Shown: positions 8,491 through 17,487, counted from the stretch's first letter. The stretch is 64,000 nucleotides of DNA from Candidatus Epilinea brevis (GCA_016710785.1 JADJUE010000003.1:310001-374000); one strand, 5' to 3'. The notes: generated by a model from the sequence alone, not told the origin. Numbers and translations: made by a program.

Positions 8491-9573
8491 ATGCCCATCC
8501 GGACCCCTACCCTCCTCGCCCTGGCATTGACCCTGGTCGCCGGCTGCGGTGGCCGCGGCACACCCGGCGCCGGCACACCCGGCGCCGGCACGCCTTCCGC
8601 AGGCACGCCGGCGGCCGCCGGCACGGCGCGTCCCACCGTGGACCGCGCTGTCGCCCAGGTGGTGACCGCCGACGGCGAGCTGCGCTACCCGGGCGTGCCG
8701 CAGACCCTGAGCTTCTCCGCCAGCGGCAAGCTGACGGAGGTGACGGTGACGGCCGGACAGGAGGTCAAGGCCGGCGACGTCATCGCGCGCATCGAGCCCG
8801 ATGCCCTGGACGTCAATCTGGCCGAGGCGCGGGCCAACCGCATCGCCTCCCAACAGCAGCTGGACCAGTTGGCGCGAGGAACAGATCTGGAGCGAGCGAG
8901 GCAGGAACTGGAGCGAGCCAAGAACAACCGCTGGTCCGTCCAGGCCCAGCGCGACGCCATCTGCGGCCGGGCGCGGGCTGACTGCGGCGACGGTGATGAG
9001 TTCGCCCGCCAGGCCTGCAAGGCCACCCGCGAAGATTCCCAGACCGGCTGCGACCAGGCCGAGGCCAACACCAACGCCGCCGACCAGGGCGTGCGGATCG
9101 CCGAGCTCAACCTCCAAGACCTGGAAGCCCGCCAGGACACGGACCGGAAGGCGGCGCAGGCCAAGGCGGAGGTCTCGCGGCTGGCCCTGGCCCGCGCCGA
9201 ACGGGATCACGCCGGTCAGGCGCTCACGGCGCCCTTCGACGGCACGATCTCGGCGGTGAACGTCAATGCAGGCATCGACATCGGACCAGGCTCGCCGGTG
9301 GCCACCCTGGTGCAGACGCGGCCCTTGCGCTTTGTGACCGCCAACCTCGGTGAGCGCTACGTGGGCGAGATCCGGGTGGGACACAAGGCCAAGGTCATCT
9401 TGACCAGCTACCCGGACCGCAAGCTGGACGCCACGGTCCAACGGGTGGACAGCCAGGGCCAGCGCGATCAGGCCGGCGCGGTGGTTTTCACCGTCTATTT
9501 GGATGTCATGCCCACTGATGACCTGCCCGTGTACGCCGGCATGACCGGCCGGGCGGAGATCGACGTGCGTTGA
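8491..9573 (+). CDS. RND/MacA-type periplasmic adaptor lipoprotein
   Basis: 360 aa. Lipoprotein signal with lipobox LVAGC (Cys19), then a Gly/Thr/Pro repeat linker (GAGTP units). A biotinyl-lipoyl-like half-motif follows (GKLTEVTVTAGQEVKAGDVIARIEPD), then a long hairpin of coiled coil (about 110-240) and the second half (ALTAPFDGTISAVNVNAG). The C-terminal beta domain has YVGEIRVGHKAKV. This is the HlyD/MacA adaptor order. GGAG lies 7 bases before the ATG. The coiled coil carries an unusual insert with four cysteines (CGRARADC, then ACKATREDSQTGC), possibly disulfide-bonded. Confidence 0.9.
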   Translation: MPIRTPTLLALALTLVAGCGGRGTPGAGTPGAGTPSAGTPAAAGTARPTVDRAVAQVVTADGELRYPGVPQTLSFSASGKLTEVTVTAGQEVKAGDVIARIEPDALDVNLAEARANRIASQQQLDQLARGTDLERARQELERAKNNRWSVQAQRDAICGRARADCGDGDEFARQACKATREDSQTGCDQAEANTNAADQGVRIAELNLQDLEARQDTDRKAAQAKAEVSRLALARAERDHAGQALTAPFDGTISAVNVNAGIDIGPGSPVATLVQTRPLRFVTANLGERYVGEIRVGHKAKVILTSYPDRKLDATVQRVDSQGQRDQAGAVVFTVYLDVMPTDDLPVYAGMTGRAEIDVR

Positions 9574-9640
9574 CGGCTGCGGTATCATCGGCATGCCGTT
9601 CGCCATCCGCGGCGCAGCGCCACAACACTGACAGGACGCC

Positions 9641-12283
9641 GTGACGATCCGTCCATCGCTGAAGCCGCACCGTTCGCGCGCCGATGCCGAACCGCCGCGC
9701 CCCGCGCTGCGCCAGCGGATCGCCCACTTCTTCCTGTCAGGGCTGTTGCTGGCCGCGTCTATCGGCACGACGCCGGTTGCGTGGGCCGCGCCCGGCGACC
9801 TGCAGGCGACTCAGGTCCGCGTCAACGCCCGGGCTTTGTTCAGCGGTTGGGTGGACGACGGGCGTTGGACCCAGATCGTGGCCGAGGTCAGCCACGAATC
9901 CGGGCCGGGCGGGGAGATCGTCCTGACCGCGGATCCGGGACAGGTGGCGGCGACGGTCGAGTTGGCCCCCGGCGCCAGCAAGCGCGTCGCGCTCCTCATG
10001 CAAGTCGGGCGGGCGACGTCGGCCAATGTCTCCGTGTGGCTCCCAGACAGCCGGGTGCAAATCCAGAGCCCAATACCGCTGATCCTGCAGGACACCGCCG
10101 GCCGCAGTCTCGCCGTCATCGTGGCCGAGGGAGATGTCGACCTGCAAGGTGTGGACGGCCTCGGCGGCGGCCAAGCGGCCGCCACGGCCTTGGAGCGCCC
10201 GGCCGACCTTCCGGAAGAGCCCTTGGCCTACGCCTCGGTGGACCATCTTGTGCTGGCCGGTCTGGGCTGGGAGGCGCTGCGTGCGGGGCAGCGCGAGGCG
10301 ATCCTCCAATGGGTGGGCCTGGGGGGGCATCTGCTGTTCACCGGCGGACCGTCCGCGGCCCGAACCCTGGGCCAGATGCCGCAGGCACTTCGGCCGGCCT
10401 CTGTCCTGAGCACCCGCGGCGTGACGGAGCTGGACGCCCTGGCGGCCCTGGGCGGCGACGGCCCCCCGCGCGGCGCCGCCACCATCGCGGAACTGGTGCC
10501 TGAGCCGGATGCCACCGTCCTTCTCAGTCTGGCGGACGGCAGCCCGCTGGCGGTCCAGGGTCGCTACGGTGACGGCCGGGTCACCGTTCTGGCCATGGAT
10601 CCCTTCCAGGCGCCGCTGCGCGGGTGGGGCGGGCTGGGGGGATTTTGGCGCTCTCTGGCGCGCGATTTCCCCTTGGCCGACACTGCTTGGAGCAGCCCCA
10701 CGCTTGGCCTGGACGGCCTAGGCCCGCTGCTGATCTCGGCCCAGGGTCTGCGCCAGCCCTCGCTGGGTTGGCTGCTCGGGTCGCTGGCGCTCTACATCCT
10801 CTTGGCTGGCCCGGTCAACCACCGGCTGCTGCGCCGCCGGCGGCGGCTGGACCTGGCCTGGCTGACCATCCCCATGCTCAGCCTCGCCGCCACCTTGGTC
10901 ATCTACGGTCTGGGCCGCCGCCTGCACGGCGACGATCTGCGCCTGGATGAGCTGTCCCTGGTGCGGGCGGTGCCGGAAGCCGGGGTGGCCCATGTCACCA
11001 CGATCGTGTCCTTGTTCTCGCCCAGCAGCCACAGCTATGAGCTGACTGCCGAGCATGGCGCCTTCCGCCCTGCGGCAGGGGCCGGCAACGGCGCGATTCA
11101 GGTCTGGCAAGAGCGCCAGAGCCGCCTGACCGGCCTGGACATCGACCAGTGGTCACAGCGACAGGTGGTGCTGGAGGCCGTCATCCCCTGGCCGCAGGCG
11201 GCGCTCGGGCATCTGACCTTGTCGGGCAGCCAGGTAAGGGCGGATCAGCCGAACCCACTCGGCCAGCGACTGGAGGACGCCCAGCTGCTGGTGCCCGGCG
11301 GCAGCGCGTGGCTGGGCGATGTGGGCGAAGGCGATCCGCTCCGCGCCACCCTGGACTACGAGGCTTTCAGCGGCGCGTCCCTGCTGCATTCGACCCAAAC
11401 AGCCTCGACCGACGGCATGATGGGGGACGACGGTGAGGATGCCCGGCGCTGGGTCTTGCTGCAGGCCTTCCGCGCGACGACAGGCGTCAGCGGAGCCCTG
11501 TTGGGGCGGTCGCGCGCGGGCATCGACCCGGCGGCGCTCGCCCTGCCCAGTTTTCGTCGGCCCGATGCGCTGCTCATCGGCTGGGATCGCAAGCCGCGGC
11601 TGCAGGTGTCCGTGAAGGGCGGGGACGCCGACGACACCCGCAGTGACCTCGCGATGGTTCACACCCGCCTGCCCATCGACCTGGGCGGCGAAACCCCACG
11701 CTTCATCAACGGTGTCGCCACCACCCGAGGGACGGGGAGTGCCGAGCGCTGCGGTTCGGGGGCCGCCTTGCTCTCCCCCGACGAACCCACCGCCGAGTTC
11801 AGCTTCCCCTTGGGCCTGGGACGGCCGCAGAGCGGCCGCATCTGGTTGAGCCTGATCGGCCCGGCCAACGAGAGTCTGGAGGCGCCGGGCTTCCCCTTCG
11901 GCGCGGACGCCTTCCCGGTCCAGATCTCCCTGTGGGACCAGACGCAGGGCAGTTGGCTGACCTTCAACGTCCTCAGCGTCGGGCAGAGCGCCGAGATTCC
12001 GCGCGTGATCAGCCGCCAAGACGGGCGCGACCAGATCAGGCTGCGCCTGGAGGCTAACCTGAGCGGTCCGGACGAGCGGGAGCGCTGGAGCATGTTCGAC
12101 GGCTGCGTGGAGCCGCGGGTGGCCATTCAGGAAGGGGTAGCGCCCCGGGTGTCGGCCGATGCCTTCGCCACCCCCACATCGGAGGCGGACACTGAGTCGG
12201 ACATGCCGAACAGAGCCGCAGGGAGCGCCACGCCGCCGGCCATCATCCTGATGACGCCGTCTACTACAGGACCGCAACCCTGA
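9641..12283 (+). CDS. Large membrane-anchored protein of unknown function, coupled to an ABC ATPase
   Basis: 880 aa starting at GTG 9641, with AGGA upstream. A signal peptide (about residues 30-53) leads to an outside beta-rich region, then a Rossmann-like part (AYASVDHLVLAGLGWEAL, LLFTGGPSAARTLG) resembling the amidotransferase-like fold of GldG-type membrane proteins. Two transmembrane helices lie at about 376-396 and 411-430 with an Arg-rich cytoplasmic loop between them (LLRRRRRLD). The C-terminal half is again extracytoplasmic. The stop codon overlaps the apparent CTG start of the next gene, an ABC ATPase. I cannot name a family with confidence; a role as the membrane partner of that ATPase is inferred from coupling alone. 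Confidence 0.6.
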   Translation: MTIRPSLKPHRSRADAEPPRPALRQRIAHFFLSGLLLAASIGTTPVAWAAPGDLQATQVRVNARALFSGWVDDGRWTQIVAEVSHESGPGGEIVLTADPGQVAATVELAPGASKRVALLMQVGRATSANVSVWLPDSRVQIQSPIPLILQDTAGRSLAVIVAEGDVDLQGVDGLGGGQAAATALERPADLPEEPLAYASVDHLVLAGLGWEALRAGQREAILQWVGLGGHLLFTGGPSAARTLGQMPQALRPASVLSTRGVTELDALAALGGDGPPRGAATIAELVPEPDATVLLSLADGSPLAVQGRYGDGRVTVLAMDPFQAPLRGWGGLGGFWRSLARDFPLADTAWSSPTLGLDGLGPLLISAQGLRQPSLGWLLGSLALYILLAGPVNHRLLRRRRRLDLAWLTIPMLSLAATLVIYGLGRRLHGDDLRLDELSLVRAVPEAGVAHVTTIVSLFSPSSHSYELTAEHGAFRPAAGAGNGAIQVWQERQSRLTGLDIDQWSQRQVVLEAVIPWPQAALGHLTLSGSQVRADQPNPLGQRLEDAQLLVPGGSAWLGDVGEGDPLRATLDYEAFSGASLLHSTQTASTDGMMGDDGEDARRWVLLQAFRATTGVSGALLGRSRAGIDPAALALPSFRRPDALLIGWDRKPRLQVSVKGGDADDTRSDLAMVHTRLPIDLGGETPRFINGVATTRGTGSAERCGSGAALLSPDEPTAEFSFPLGLGRPQSGRIWLSLIGPANESLEAPGFPFGADAFPVQISLWDQTQGSWLTFNVLSVGQSAEIPRVISRQDGRDQIRLRLEANLSGPDERERWSMFDGCVEPRVAIQEGVAPRVSADAFATPTSEADTESDMPNRAAGSATPPAIILMTPSTTGPQP

Positions 12284-13281
12284 ACGGGCCGGCCATCCAG
12301 ACCCGCGGCCTGACGCGGCGCTACGGTCGCCATCTGGCGGTGAGCGACCTCAACCTGACGGTGCCAATGGGCATTGTCTATGGCCTCATCGGTCCGAACG
12401 GCGCCGGAAAAACCACCACCTTGCGCATGCTGGCCGGCTTGACGACGCCCACGAGCGGCAGCATCCAGCTTGCCGGACGGCAGATGACCGGCGCTGGAGC
12501 AGCGGACGACCTGCGCCGTCTGGTGGGCTACATGCCGGACTTCTTCGGCGTCTACGAAGACATGCGCGCTTGGGAGTACCTGGACTTCTTCGCCCGCTGT
12601 CATGGCATTCCCGCCGCGCACCGCGGCCGGTTGGTGGCCGAGCTTCTGGATCTGGTCGACTTGACCGCGAAACGGGATGCCGACGTCAGCACGCTCTCCC
12701 GCGGTATGAAGCAGCGGCTCTGCCTGGCCCAAGCCCTGGTACATGACCCGCAGATCCTGCTCTTGGACGAACCGGCGTCCGGGCTTGATCCGCGAGCCCG
12801 CCTGGAACTGCGCGAGCTGCTGCGCGAATTGCGCCACATGGGCAAGACCCTCGTGGTCAGCAGCCACATCCTGGCCGAGATGGAGGACCTCTGCGATGCC
12901 GTGGGCATCATGGAGCGCGGGCGCCTCTTGACCAGCGGCGGTTTCGACGAGATCGAGCAGTTGCTGCAGCCGCGGCAGGTCATCGAGATCAGGGTGCTGG
13001 GGGCACCCGATGCCGCCCTCGCCTTTCTGCGCGATCGACCAGACGTTGTCCTGCTGGCGGATGAGGCGGCGGCCGAGCAGGGCAAGGATGCCGACGGTGG
13101 CGAGATGATGGCGACAGGGCCGCAGATGACCGGCTGGATCGCGGTGACCGTGGAAGGCGGCGAGGCGGCGCAGGCAGCGCTCCTGGCGGGTATGGTGAGG
13201 GCCGGTCTGCCCGTCCTGGGCTTCCGTCCCCGTCAGCGCGACCTGGAGCGGATGTTCATGGCCATCACCAAGGGCGTCTGA
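12280..13281 (+). CDS. ABC-2-type transporter ATPase with apparent CTG start
   Basis: 333 aa if started at CTG 12280. Walker A GPNGAGKTT, Q-loop region YMPDFFG, signature LSRGMKQR, Walker B ILLLDEPASGLDP and H-loop VSSHILAEMEDL place it with the CcmA/GldA-like ATPases of ABC-2 systems. The C-terminal part (about 220-333) is a DUF4162-like accessory domain. The first ATG/GTG/TTG in frame is GTG 12340, which would remove the beta-strand and aromatic A-loop (TRRYGRH) needed for ATP binding. The frame has a stop at 12193 and no standard start before 12340, whereas CTG 12280 has AGGA at ideal spacing. No ABC-2 permease gene follows. Confidence 0.82.
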   Translation: MNGPAIQTRGLTRRYGRHLAVSDLNLTVPMGIVYGLIGPNGAGKTTTLRMLAGLTTPTSGSIQLAGRQMTGAGAADDLRRLVGYMPDFFGVYEDMRAWEYLDFFARCHGIPAAHRGRLVAELLDLVDLTAKRDADVSTLSRGMKQRLCLAQALVHDPQILLLDEPASGLDPRARLELRELLRELRHMGKTLVVSSHILAEMEDLCDAVGIMERGRLLTSGGFDEIEQLLQPRQVIEIRVLGAPDAALAFLRDRPDVVLLADEAAAEQGKDADGGEMMATGPQMTGWIAVTVEGGEAAQAALLAGMVRAGLPVLGFRPRQRDLERMFMAITKGV

Positions 13282-13330
13282 GCCGGACGACCCGGACGCC
13301 CCTGGTTCCTCGGCTGCCGCTGCGGTGGGC

Positions 13331-13735
13331 TCAGGGCCAGAGGGTGAGGATGAGCGCCATCACCAACATGCCTACCAGGTGGTAGCCGATGTTGATCGCC
13401 CAGACCCGCCAGGGGCGGTTGTCGTAGATCTGGTTGAGGGTGTAGGTGGTGGCGACGATGCCCAGCCAAAGCATGAAGGCCGCCTGCATTGCCGCGCCGA
13501 TCTCGGTAATCCCCGCCGTACCCAGAATGGAGGCCAGGGCCGTGGCCAGGAAGAAGGACATGAGGTAGGACAGGAACAGCATGGTAGGCGGCGGCATCGT
13601 CGCATCCGAGCCGCTGTTGCTGAAGCCCATGCCCGAAGCCCAGGGCTTGGAGAATAGCGGCCCGTACCACAGCCAGCCAATGGTGAAGACCGCCAGAGCG
13701 GACACGACGACGGCCAGCCAGTTGGAAATACCCAT
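13331..13735 (-). CDS. DUF1761 family membrane protein
   Basis: 134 aa with four predicted transmembrane helices (about 5-25, 50-72, 80-100, 112-132). The N-terminal pattern NWLAVVVSALAVFTIGWLWYGPLFSKPW and the end YHLVGMLVMALILTLW are typical of DUF1761, a family of small membrane proteins without known function. AGAGGAG lies 8 bases before the ATG. It converges with the ABC ATPase upstream and has its own leader of about 140 bases shared with nothing else. Confidence 0.8.
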   Translation of the reverse strand: MGISNWLAVVVSALAVFTIGWLWYGPLFSKPWASGMGFSNSGSDATMPPPTMLFLSYLMSFFLATALASILGTAGITEIGAAMQAAFMLWLGIVATTYTLNQIYDNRPWRVWAINIGYHLVGMLVMALILTLWP

Positions 13736-13879
13736 GACAAGAACTCCTCTGCGGGTGAATGTCGGGACACGGACGAGGGGGGTGTTGTCTCCCCTACCCT
13801 TTAATACCCCACGGCTGGTCGGAAGTTGCGCTGGCAGGTCCGAATCACTCGCCAGGTCGGAATCGTCCGGGACCGGGTC

Positions 13880-15865
13880 TCAGGCGGATTCGAACTGCAG
13901 GCGCCACAGATGCGCGTAGCGGCCATCCGCTGCCAGGAGGCCGGCGTGGTCGCCGGATTCCACGATGCGTCCCTTGTGCATGACGTGGATGCGATCGGCC
14001 TGGCGCACCGTGGCCAGGCGGTGCGCGACCACCAACAGGGTGCGATCGCGGGCCACCATGCGCACCGCCTGCTGCAGGGCATCTTCCGTCTCGGTGTCGA
14101 TGTTGGCGGTGGCCTCGTCCAGAATGAGGATGTCCGGGTCGTAGGCCAGGGCGCGGGCGAAGCTGATGAGCTGTCGCTGGCCGGTGGACAGCGAGAGGCC
14201 GCGCTCGACCACCGGCTCATCGAGGCCGCCCGGCAGGCGGGCGACGAAGCGGTCGGCGCCCACCTGCCGGGCGGCCGTCTCCACCGCGACGCGATCGATG
14301 GCCGGGTCCAGGAGGCTGATGTTGCCGGCCACATCGCCGGCGAAGAGGAAGACATCCTGCATGACGATGCCGACACGGCGGCGGAGTTCCTTCCCGGCCA
14401 CCTCGCGCACATCCCGCCCGCTCACCAGAATGCGCCCGCGCTGCACGTCATAGAAACGAGGCACCAGGTTCATGATCGTGGACTTGCCAGCCCCGGTGTG
14501 GCCCACAAAGGCTACCGTCTCGCCGCGCGCCACCTGGAAGCTGACGTCGCGCAGCACCCAGTCCTCGCCCTGGTAGGCGAACCATACGCCCTCGAAGGCC
14601 ACGGCGGGCACCCCATGGCCGTTTACGCCGGCTTCCGCGGAACGGAGCGCAGGCGGGGCAACGACAATAGACGGTGCGGCTGGCCGTGATGCGCCCGGCG
14701 ACTGGGCGACCGGGACCGGGCCATCCCCGCCCCACCCGCCGACCTGGTCCCGTCGGGCGGACGGCAGCGGCAGGGGCCTCGCGGGATCCTCCACCTCGGG
14801 GCGGGTGGCCAGGAGCTGCGAGAGCCGTTCGGCGGCGGCCAGGGCCGACTGCAGGATGTTGTACTTCTGGGCCAGGGCGTTGAGCGGATCGAAGAGCCGG
14901 CGCAGGTAGGCGATGACGGCGTAGAGCGTGCCGAAGCTGATGCCGGCCAAGGCCGCGCTCTCCACGCCGCCTGCCGCAAGGGCCGCATTGCGCTGCAGCA
15001 CCAGCCCGCCGCCATACCAGATCACCGCCGCCAGAGCCAGGGAGGTGAGCAGGTCCAAGGCCGGACCGAAGACGGCGAAGACGCGGATGACCTGCATGGC
15101 CGCGTCGTGGTAGGCCTGGTTGACCTGGCTGAAGGCCCGGCTGCCGGCAGCCTCGCGCCCGAAGAGCTGGATGACGCGCATGCCGGAGAAGGATTCCGCG
15201 AGGGTGGCGTTGATCCGCGCCAGCTGGCGGCGCGAAACGCGCCAGCCCTGGCGCGAGCGTTTCTGGAAGGCCCAGGCCGTAGCGGCCACCAGGGGCATGA
15301 CGGCCAGGGCCACCAGCGCCAGGCGGGCATTGAGGCTGACGAGGACGATGACGCCGCCGACCATGACGAAGAGGTCCCGAAAGAGGTTGACCAGCACCGA
15401 GGTGTACATCTCGTTGAGGGCTTCGACGTCGTTGGTTACGCGGGTGACCACCCGTCCGGCGGGCTGGCGGTCGAAATAGGAGAGGCTGAGGCGCTGCACA
15501 TGGTCGAAGACATCCTGGCGGATGGCGGCGATGATGCGCTGCCCGGTCCGCCCCAGCCAGAGCGCCTGCAGGTACTGCAGCAGCGCCAGGCCGATGACGG
15601 AGGCGAGGTACAGGCCGGCCAGGGGCCAGAGCCGCGCCAGCAGCAGGGGGTCTCGACTGCCCGCGCCGGGGGCGAGGACCCGGTCGATGGCGGTCTTGAT
15701 GAGGTAGGGCTGGGTCAATTCCAGGCTGGCCAGGCCGGCCAGCAGCAGGACGCAGCCGGCGAGAGCCCGCCGCTCCGGCCGCGCATAGGTCAGCATCCAG
15801 CCGAGGAGGCGGCGGTCCAGACCGCGGCCTTCCAGCTCCTCTTCCTGATAGGGGTCGGTGCTCAT
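13880..15865 (-). CDS. ABC exporter, fused permease and ATPase (MsbA/LmrA type)
   Basis: 661 aa from ATG 15863-15865; the frame extends 69 bases upstream without homology-like sequence. An N-terminal six-TM exporter domain (about 20-330) is followed by an atypical Pro/Gly/Ala-rich linker (about 360-410). The nucleotide-binding domain has Walker A GHTGAGKST (about 455), Q-loop VMQDVFLF, signature LSTGQRQL, Walker B ILILDEATANID and H-loop VAHRLATV. The signature has Thr for the usual Gly (LSGGQ), which is common in exporters. It probably acts as a homodimer exporting a lipid or hydrophobic compound; substrate unknown. Confidence 0.9.
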   Translation of the reverse strand: MSTDPYQEEELEGRGLDRRLLGWMLTYARPERRALAGCVLLLAGLASLELTQPYLIKTAIDRVLAPGAGSRDPLLLARLWPLAGLYLASVIGLALLQYLQALWLGRTGQRIIAAIRQDVFDHVQRLSLSYFDRQPAGRVVTRVTNDVEALNEMYTSVLVNLFRDLFVMVGGVIVLVSLNARLALVALAVMPLVAATAWAFQKRSRQGWRVSRRQLARINATLAESFSGMRVIQLFGREAAGSRAFSQVNQAYHDAAMQVIRVFAVFGPALDLLTSLALAAVIWYGGGLVLQRNAALAAGGVESAALAGISFGTLYAVIAYLRRLFDPLNALAQKYNILQSALAAAERLSQLLATRPEVEDPARPLPLPSARRDQVGGWGGDGPVPVAQSPGASRPAAPSIVVAPPALRSAEAGVNGHGVPAVAFEGVWFAYQGEDWVLRDVSFQVARGETVAFVGHTGAGKSTIMNLVPRFYDVQRGRILVSGRDVREVAGKELRRRVGIVMQDVFLFAGDVAGNISLLDPAIDRVAVETAARQVGADRFVARLPGGLDEPVVERGLSLSTGQRQLISFARALAYDPDILILDEATANIDTETEDALQQAVRMVARDRTLLVVAHRLATVRQADRIHVMHKGRIVESGDHAGLLAADGRYAHLWRLQFESA

Positions 15866-16059
15866 GGCGGGCAATGATAGCGCCGGGCGGCCGGCTGGCG
15901 CCGCGGCCGATCGACGGGGCGCGCCGCGGGCCATCTGTCGCTGACGGCGGGCATGAAACAGCCGTGTCGCCGTCCATCTGACGGGTCACGCTTCAGTGCC
16001 GAAAGGCGTTGCAGAGCGTCGGCGATGAAATCGATGGCGACCGTGGTCGTAAACTGGTA

Positions 16060-16088
16060 TTGACAGGCCCGCCCCGGCCCGGTACACT
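16060..16088 (+). promoter_or_regulatory. Promoter of the candidate selenoprotein gene
   Basis: TTGACA (16060-16065), 17-bp spacer, TACACT (16083-16088). Transcription from about 16095 gives a leader of about 187 nt before ATG 16282. Confidence 0.7.
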
Positions 16089-16094
16089 CTTTGG

Positions 16095-16281
16095 CTGGGG
16101 GCGGATAAGCCTTGCTCGTCGGCCGGAAGTGCCGTCGTCTCCGCCGCCAACTTCGACCCGTGCGCCCCGGAGCGCCTCCGGGCCATTTCGTCCTCGGGCT
16201 TCGAGGGTGTCCTATGGGCTTGGCCGGTAGACCGTCTGGTCTCATCGGCGTCGGTCCTCACGTTTGCAGGAGGCAAGAGAC
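16095..16281 (+). other. Long 5' leader of the candidate selenoprotein mRNA
   Basis: Gene-free stretch between the promoter and the start codon. It can form CCCGGAG/CTCCGGG with a CGC loop (16166-16182) and AGACC/GGTCT with a GTCT loop (16229-16242). It ends in the strong ribosome site AGGAGG near 16270. A regulatory leader is possible, but no known riboswitch was recognised. The bases from 15866 to 16059 between the two divergent genes show nothing else recognisable. Confidence 0.35.
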
Positions 16282-17487
16282 ATGCGTCGAGCACTCAGCA
16301 TGCCGGTATTGGCCGGCGCGGTGCTGGCCATCGTGGGCATCACGACCCACCACACGGCCAGCATCAGCCAGGCCCAGGCGGAGCAGGACCGCCTGGTGGT
16401 CTTCGAGAAGTTCAGCCGCGACACCTGAGGCATCTGCAAGGCCGCCGGTCCGGTGGTCGACCAGCTTCAAGCGGATTACAAGAACGCCAACAAGAACGTC
16501 CTGATGATCGAGTACAACGTCGATGGAACGCGCGGCTGGACGCGCCCGGCCCGCTGGTGGTCGGCCTTCGGCGCTGGCGGCAGCGCCACGCTGCCGCTCA
16601 TCGACGTGGACAGCGGCTTCCGCAACACCATGGGCTCGGTGGACTTCGCCAAGGTCTACAAGCGCATGATCGATGAGGCCCTGCGGCGCAAGGCCGGGGT
16701 GGAACTGCTGTCCGCCTACAAGGTGGTCAACAACGACGTGGTGGTGACCATGCGGGTCACCAACCGTTCCGGCGTCACCCTCTCCAGCGGCAACGCCACC
16801 ACCCTCAACGCGGTGATCTGGCTGGAGAAGAAGATCCTGCACACCGGCCGCACCGCGGTGGCCGAGCAGGTCAACGGCCTCTGCGGCAAGCCGCTCCTCA
16901 ACGGTGAGACGGCCACCTGTGTGGTCACGATGAAGGACAAAGCCAAGGACCTGGGCACCGCGGGCCACGTGCTGGCCTTGGTGGACTACAAGCCGGGCAA
17001 TACCACAGGCCCCTTCGAGTCGCTCAACGCGGCTCACGCCATCAAGGGCGAGTTGCCGCCGCTGGTAGGCCCCACGGCCGAACCGACGGTCGAGCCCACC
17101 GAGGCGCCACTGGAGCCCACCCCGACCTTGCCGCCGGTGGTCATCGACATGCCGCCCACGGTCAAGTCGCCCATCGCCGACATCGCGGTGATGGAGGAGG
17201 AGCCGGTGGCCTCCATCGACCTGTCCAAGGTCTTCGCCGACGCGGACAGCGATCCGACGCAGATGACCTTCACGGTCAACAGGAACAGCAACGCGGCCCT
17301 GGTCACCCCGTCCATCACCGGCAGCATGTTGGACCTGGCGATCATGACCGGCATGACGGGCAGCACGGACATCACCATCCGTGCCACCTCCGACGGCAAG
17401 TCGGTCAACGACACCTTCACCCTCACGGTGAAGGCCAAGAATCTGCCGACGGGCGGTAAGGTCTACCTGCCCTGGCTGGAGCGCTAG
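16282..17487 (+). CDS. Secreted thioredoxin-like protein with in-frame TGA: probable selenoprotein (Sec49)
   Basis: Read from ATG 16282 (AGGAGG 8 bases upstream) through TGA 16426-16428 to TAG 17485, this gives 401 residues. Residues 1-33 form a signal peptide. The TGA falls at residue 49, directly before Gly-Ile-Cys, making U-G-I-C where thioredoxin-like proteins have C-x-x-C. The downstream sequence (KAAGPVVDQLQADY, then NVLMIEYNVD) fits a thioredoxin fold and stays in the same frame. Next come a domain of about 100 residues (VVVTMRVTNRSG), a Thr/Pro/Glu linker and a cadherin-like beta domain. It ends in KVYLPWLER, matching the YLPL-type ends seen in Chloroflexota exported proteins. A SECIS-like hairpin follows the TGA. 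The alternative is a nonsense-inactivated gene, or a sequencing error at one base. Confidence 0.72.
16426..16458 (+). promoter_or_regulatory. TGA (Sec) codon with bacterial SECIS-like hairpin
   Basis: After TGA 16426-16428 come 11 bases, then an 8-bp stem: 16440-16447 (GGCCGCCG) with 16451-16458 (CGGTGGTC, two G-T pairs), and loop GTC (16448-16450). The apical loop starts 20 bases after the TGA and begins with G. Bacterial SECIS models call for a small loop with a G at its start and a spacing of roughly 16-37 bases, which this satisfies. It lies in coding sequence rich in GC, so a chance hairpin is possible. Confidence 0.6.

Noticed and set aside
8552..8620. GGCACACCCGGCGCC repeats as a regulatory array
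   Set aside because: They are in-frame linker codons (GAGTP) of the adaptor lipoprotein.
16453..17487. Selenoprotein-like gene read as a shorter protein from GTG 16453
   Set aside because: This would lose the signal peptide, the ribosome site and the redox Cys, while the upstream part is in the same frame.
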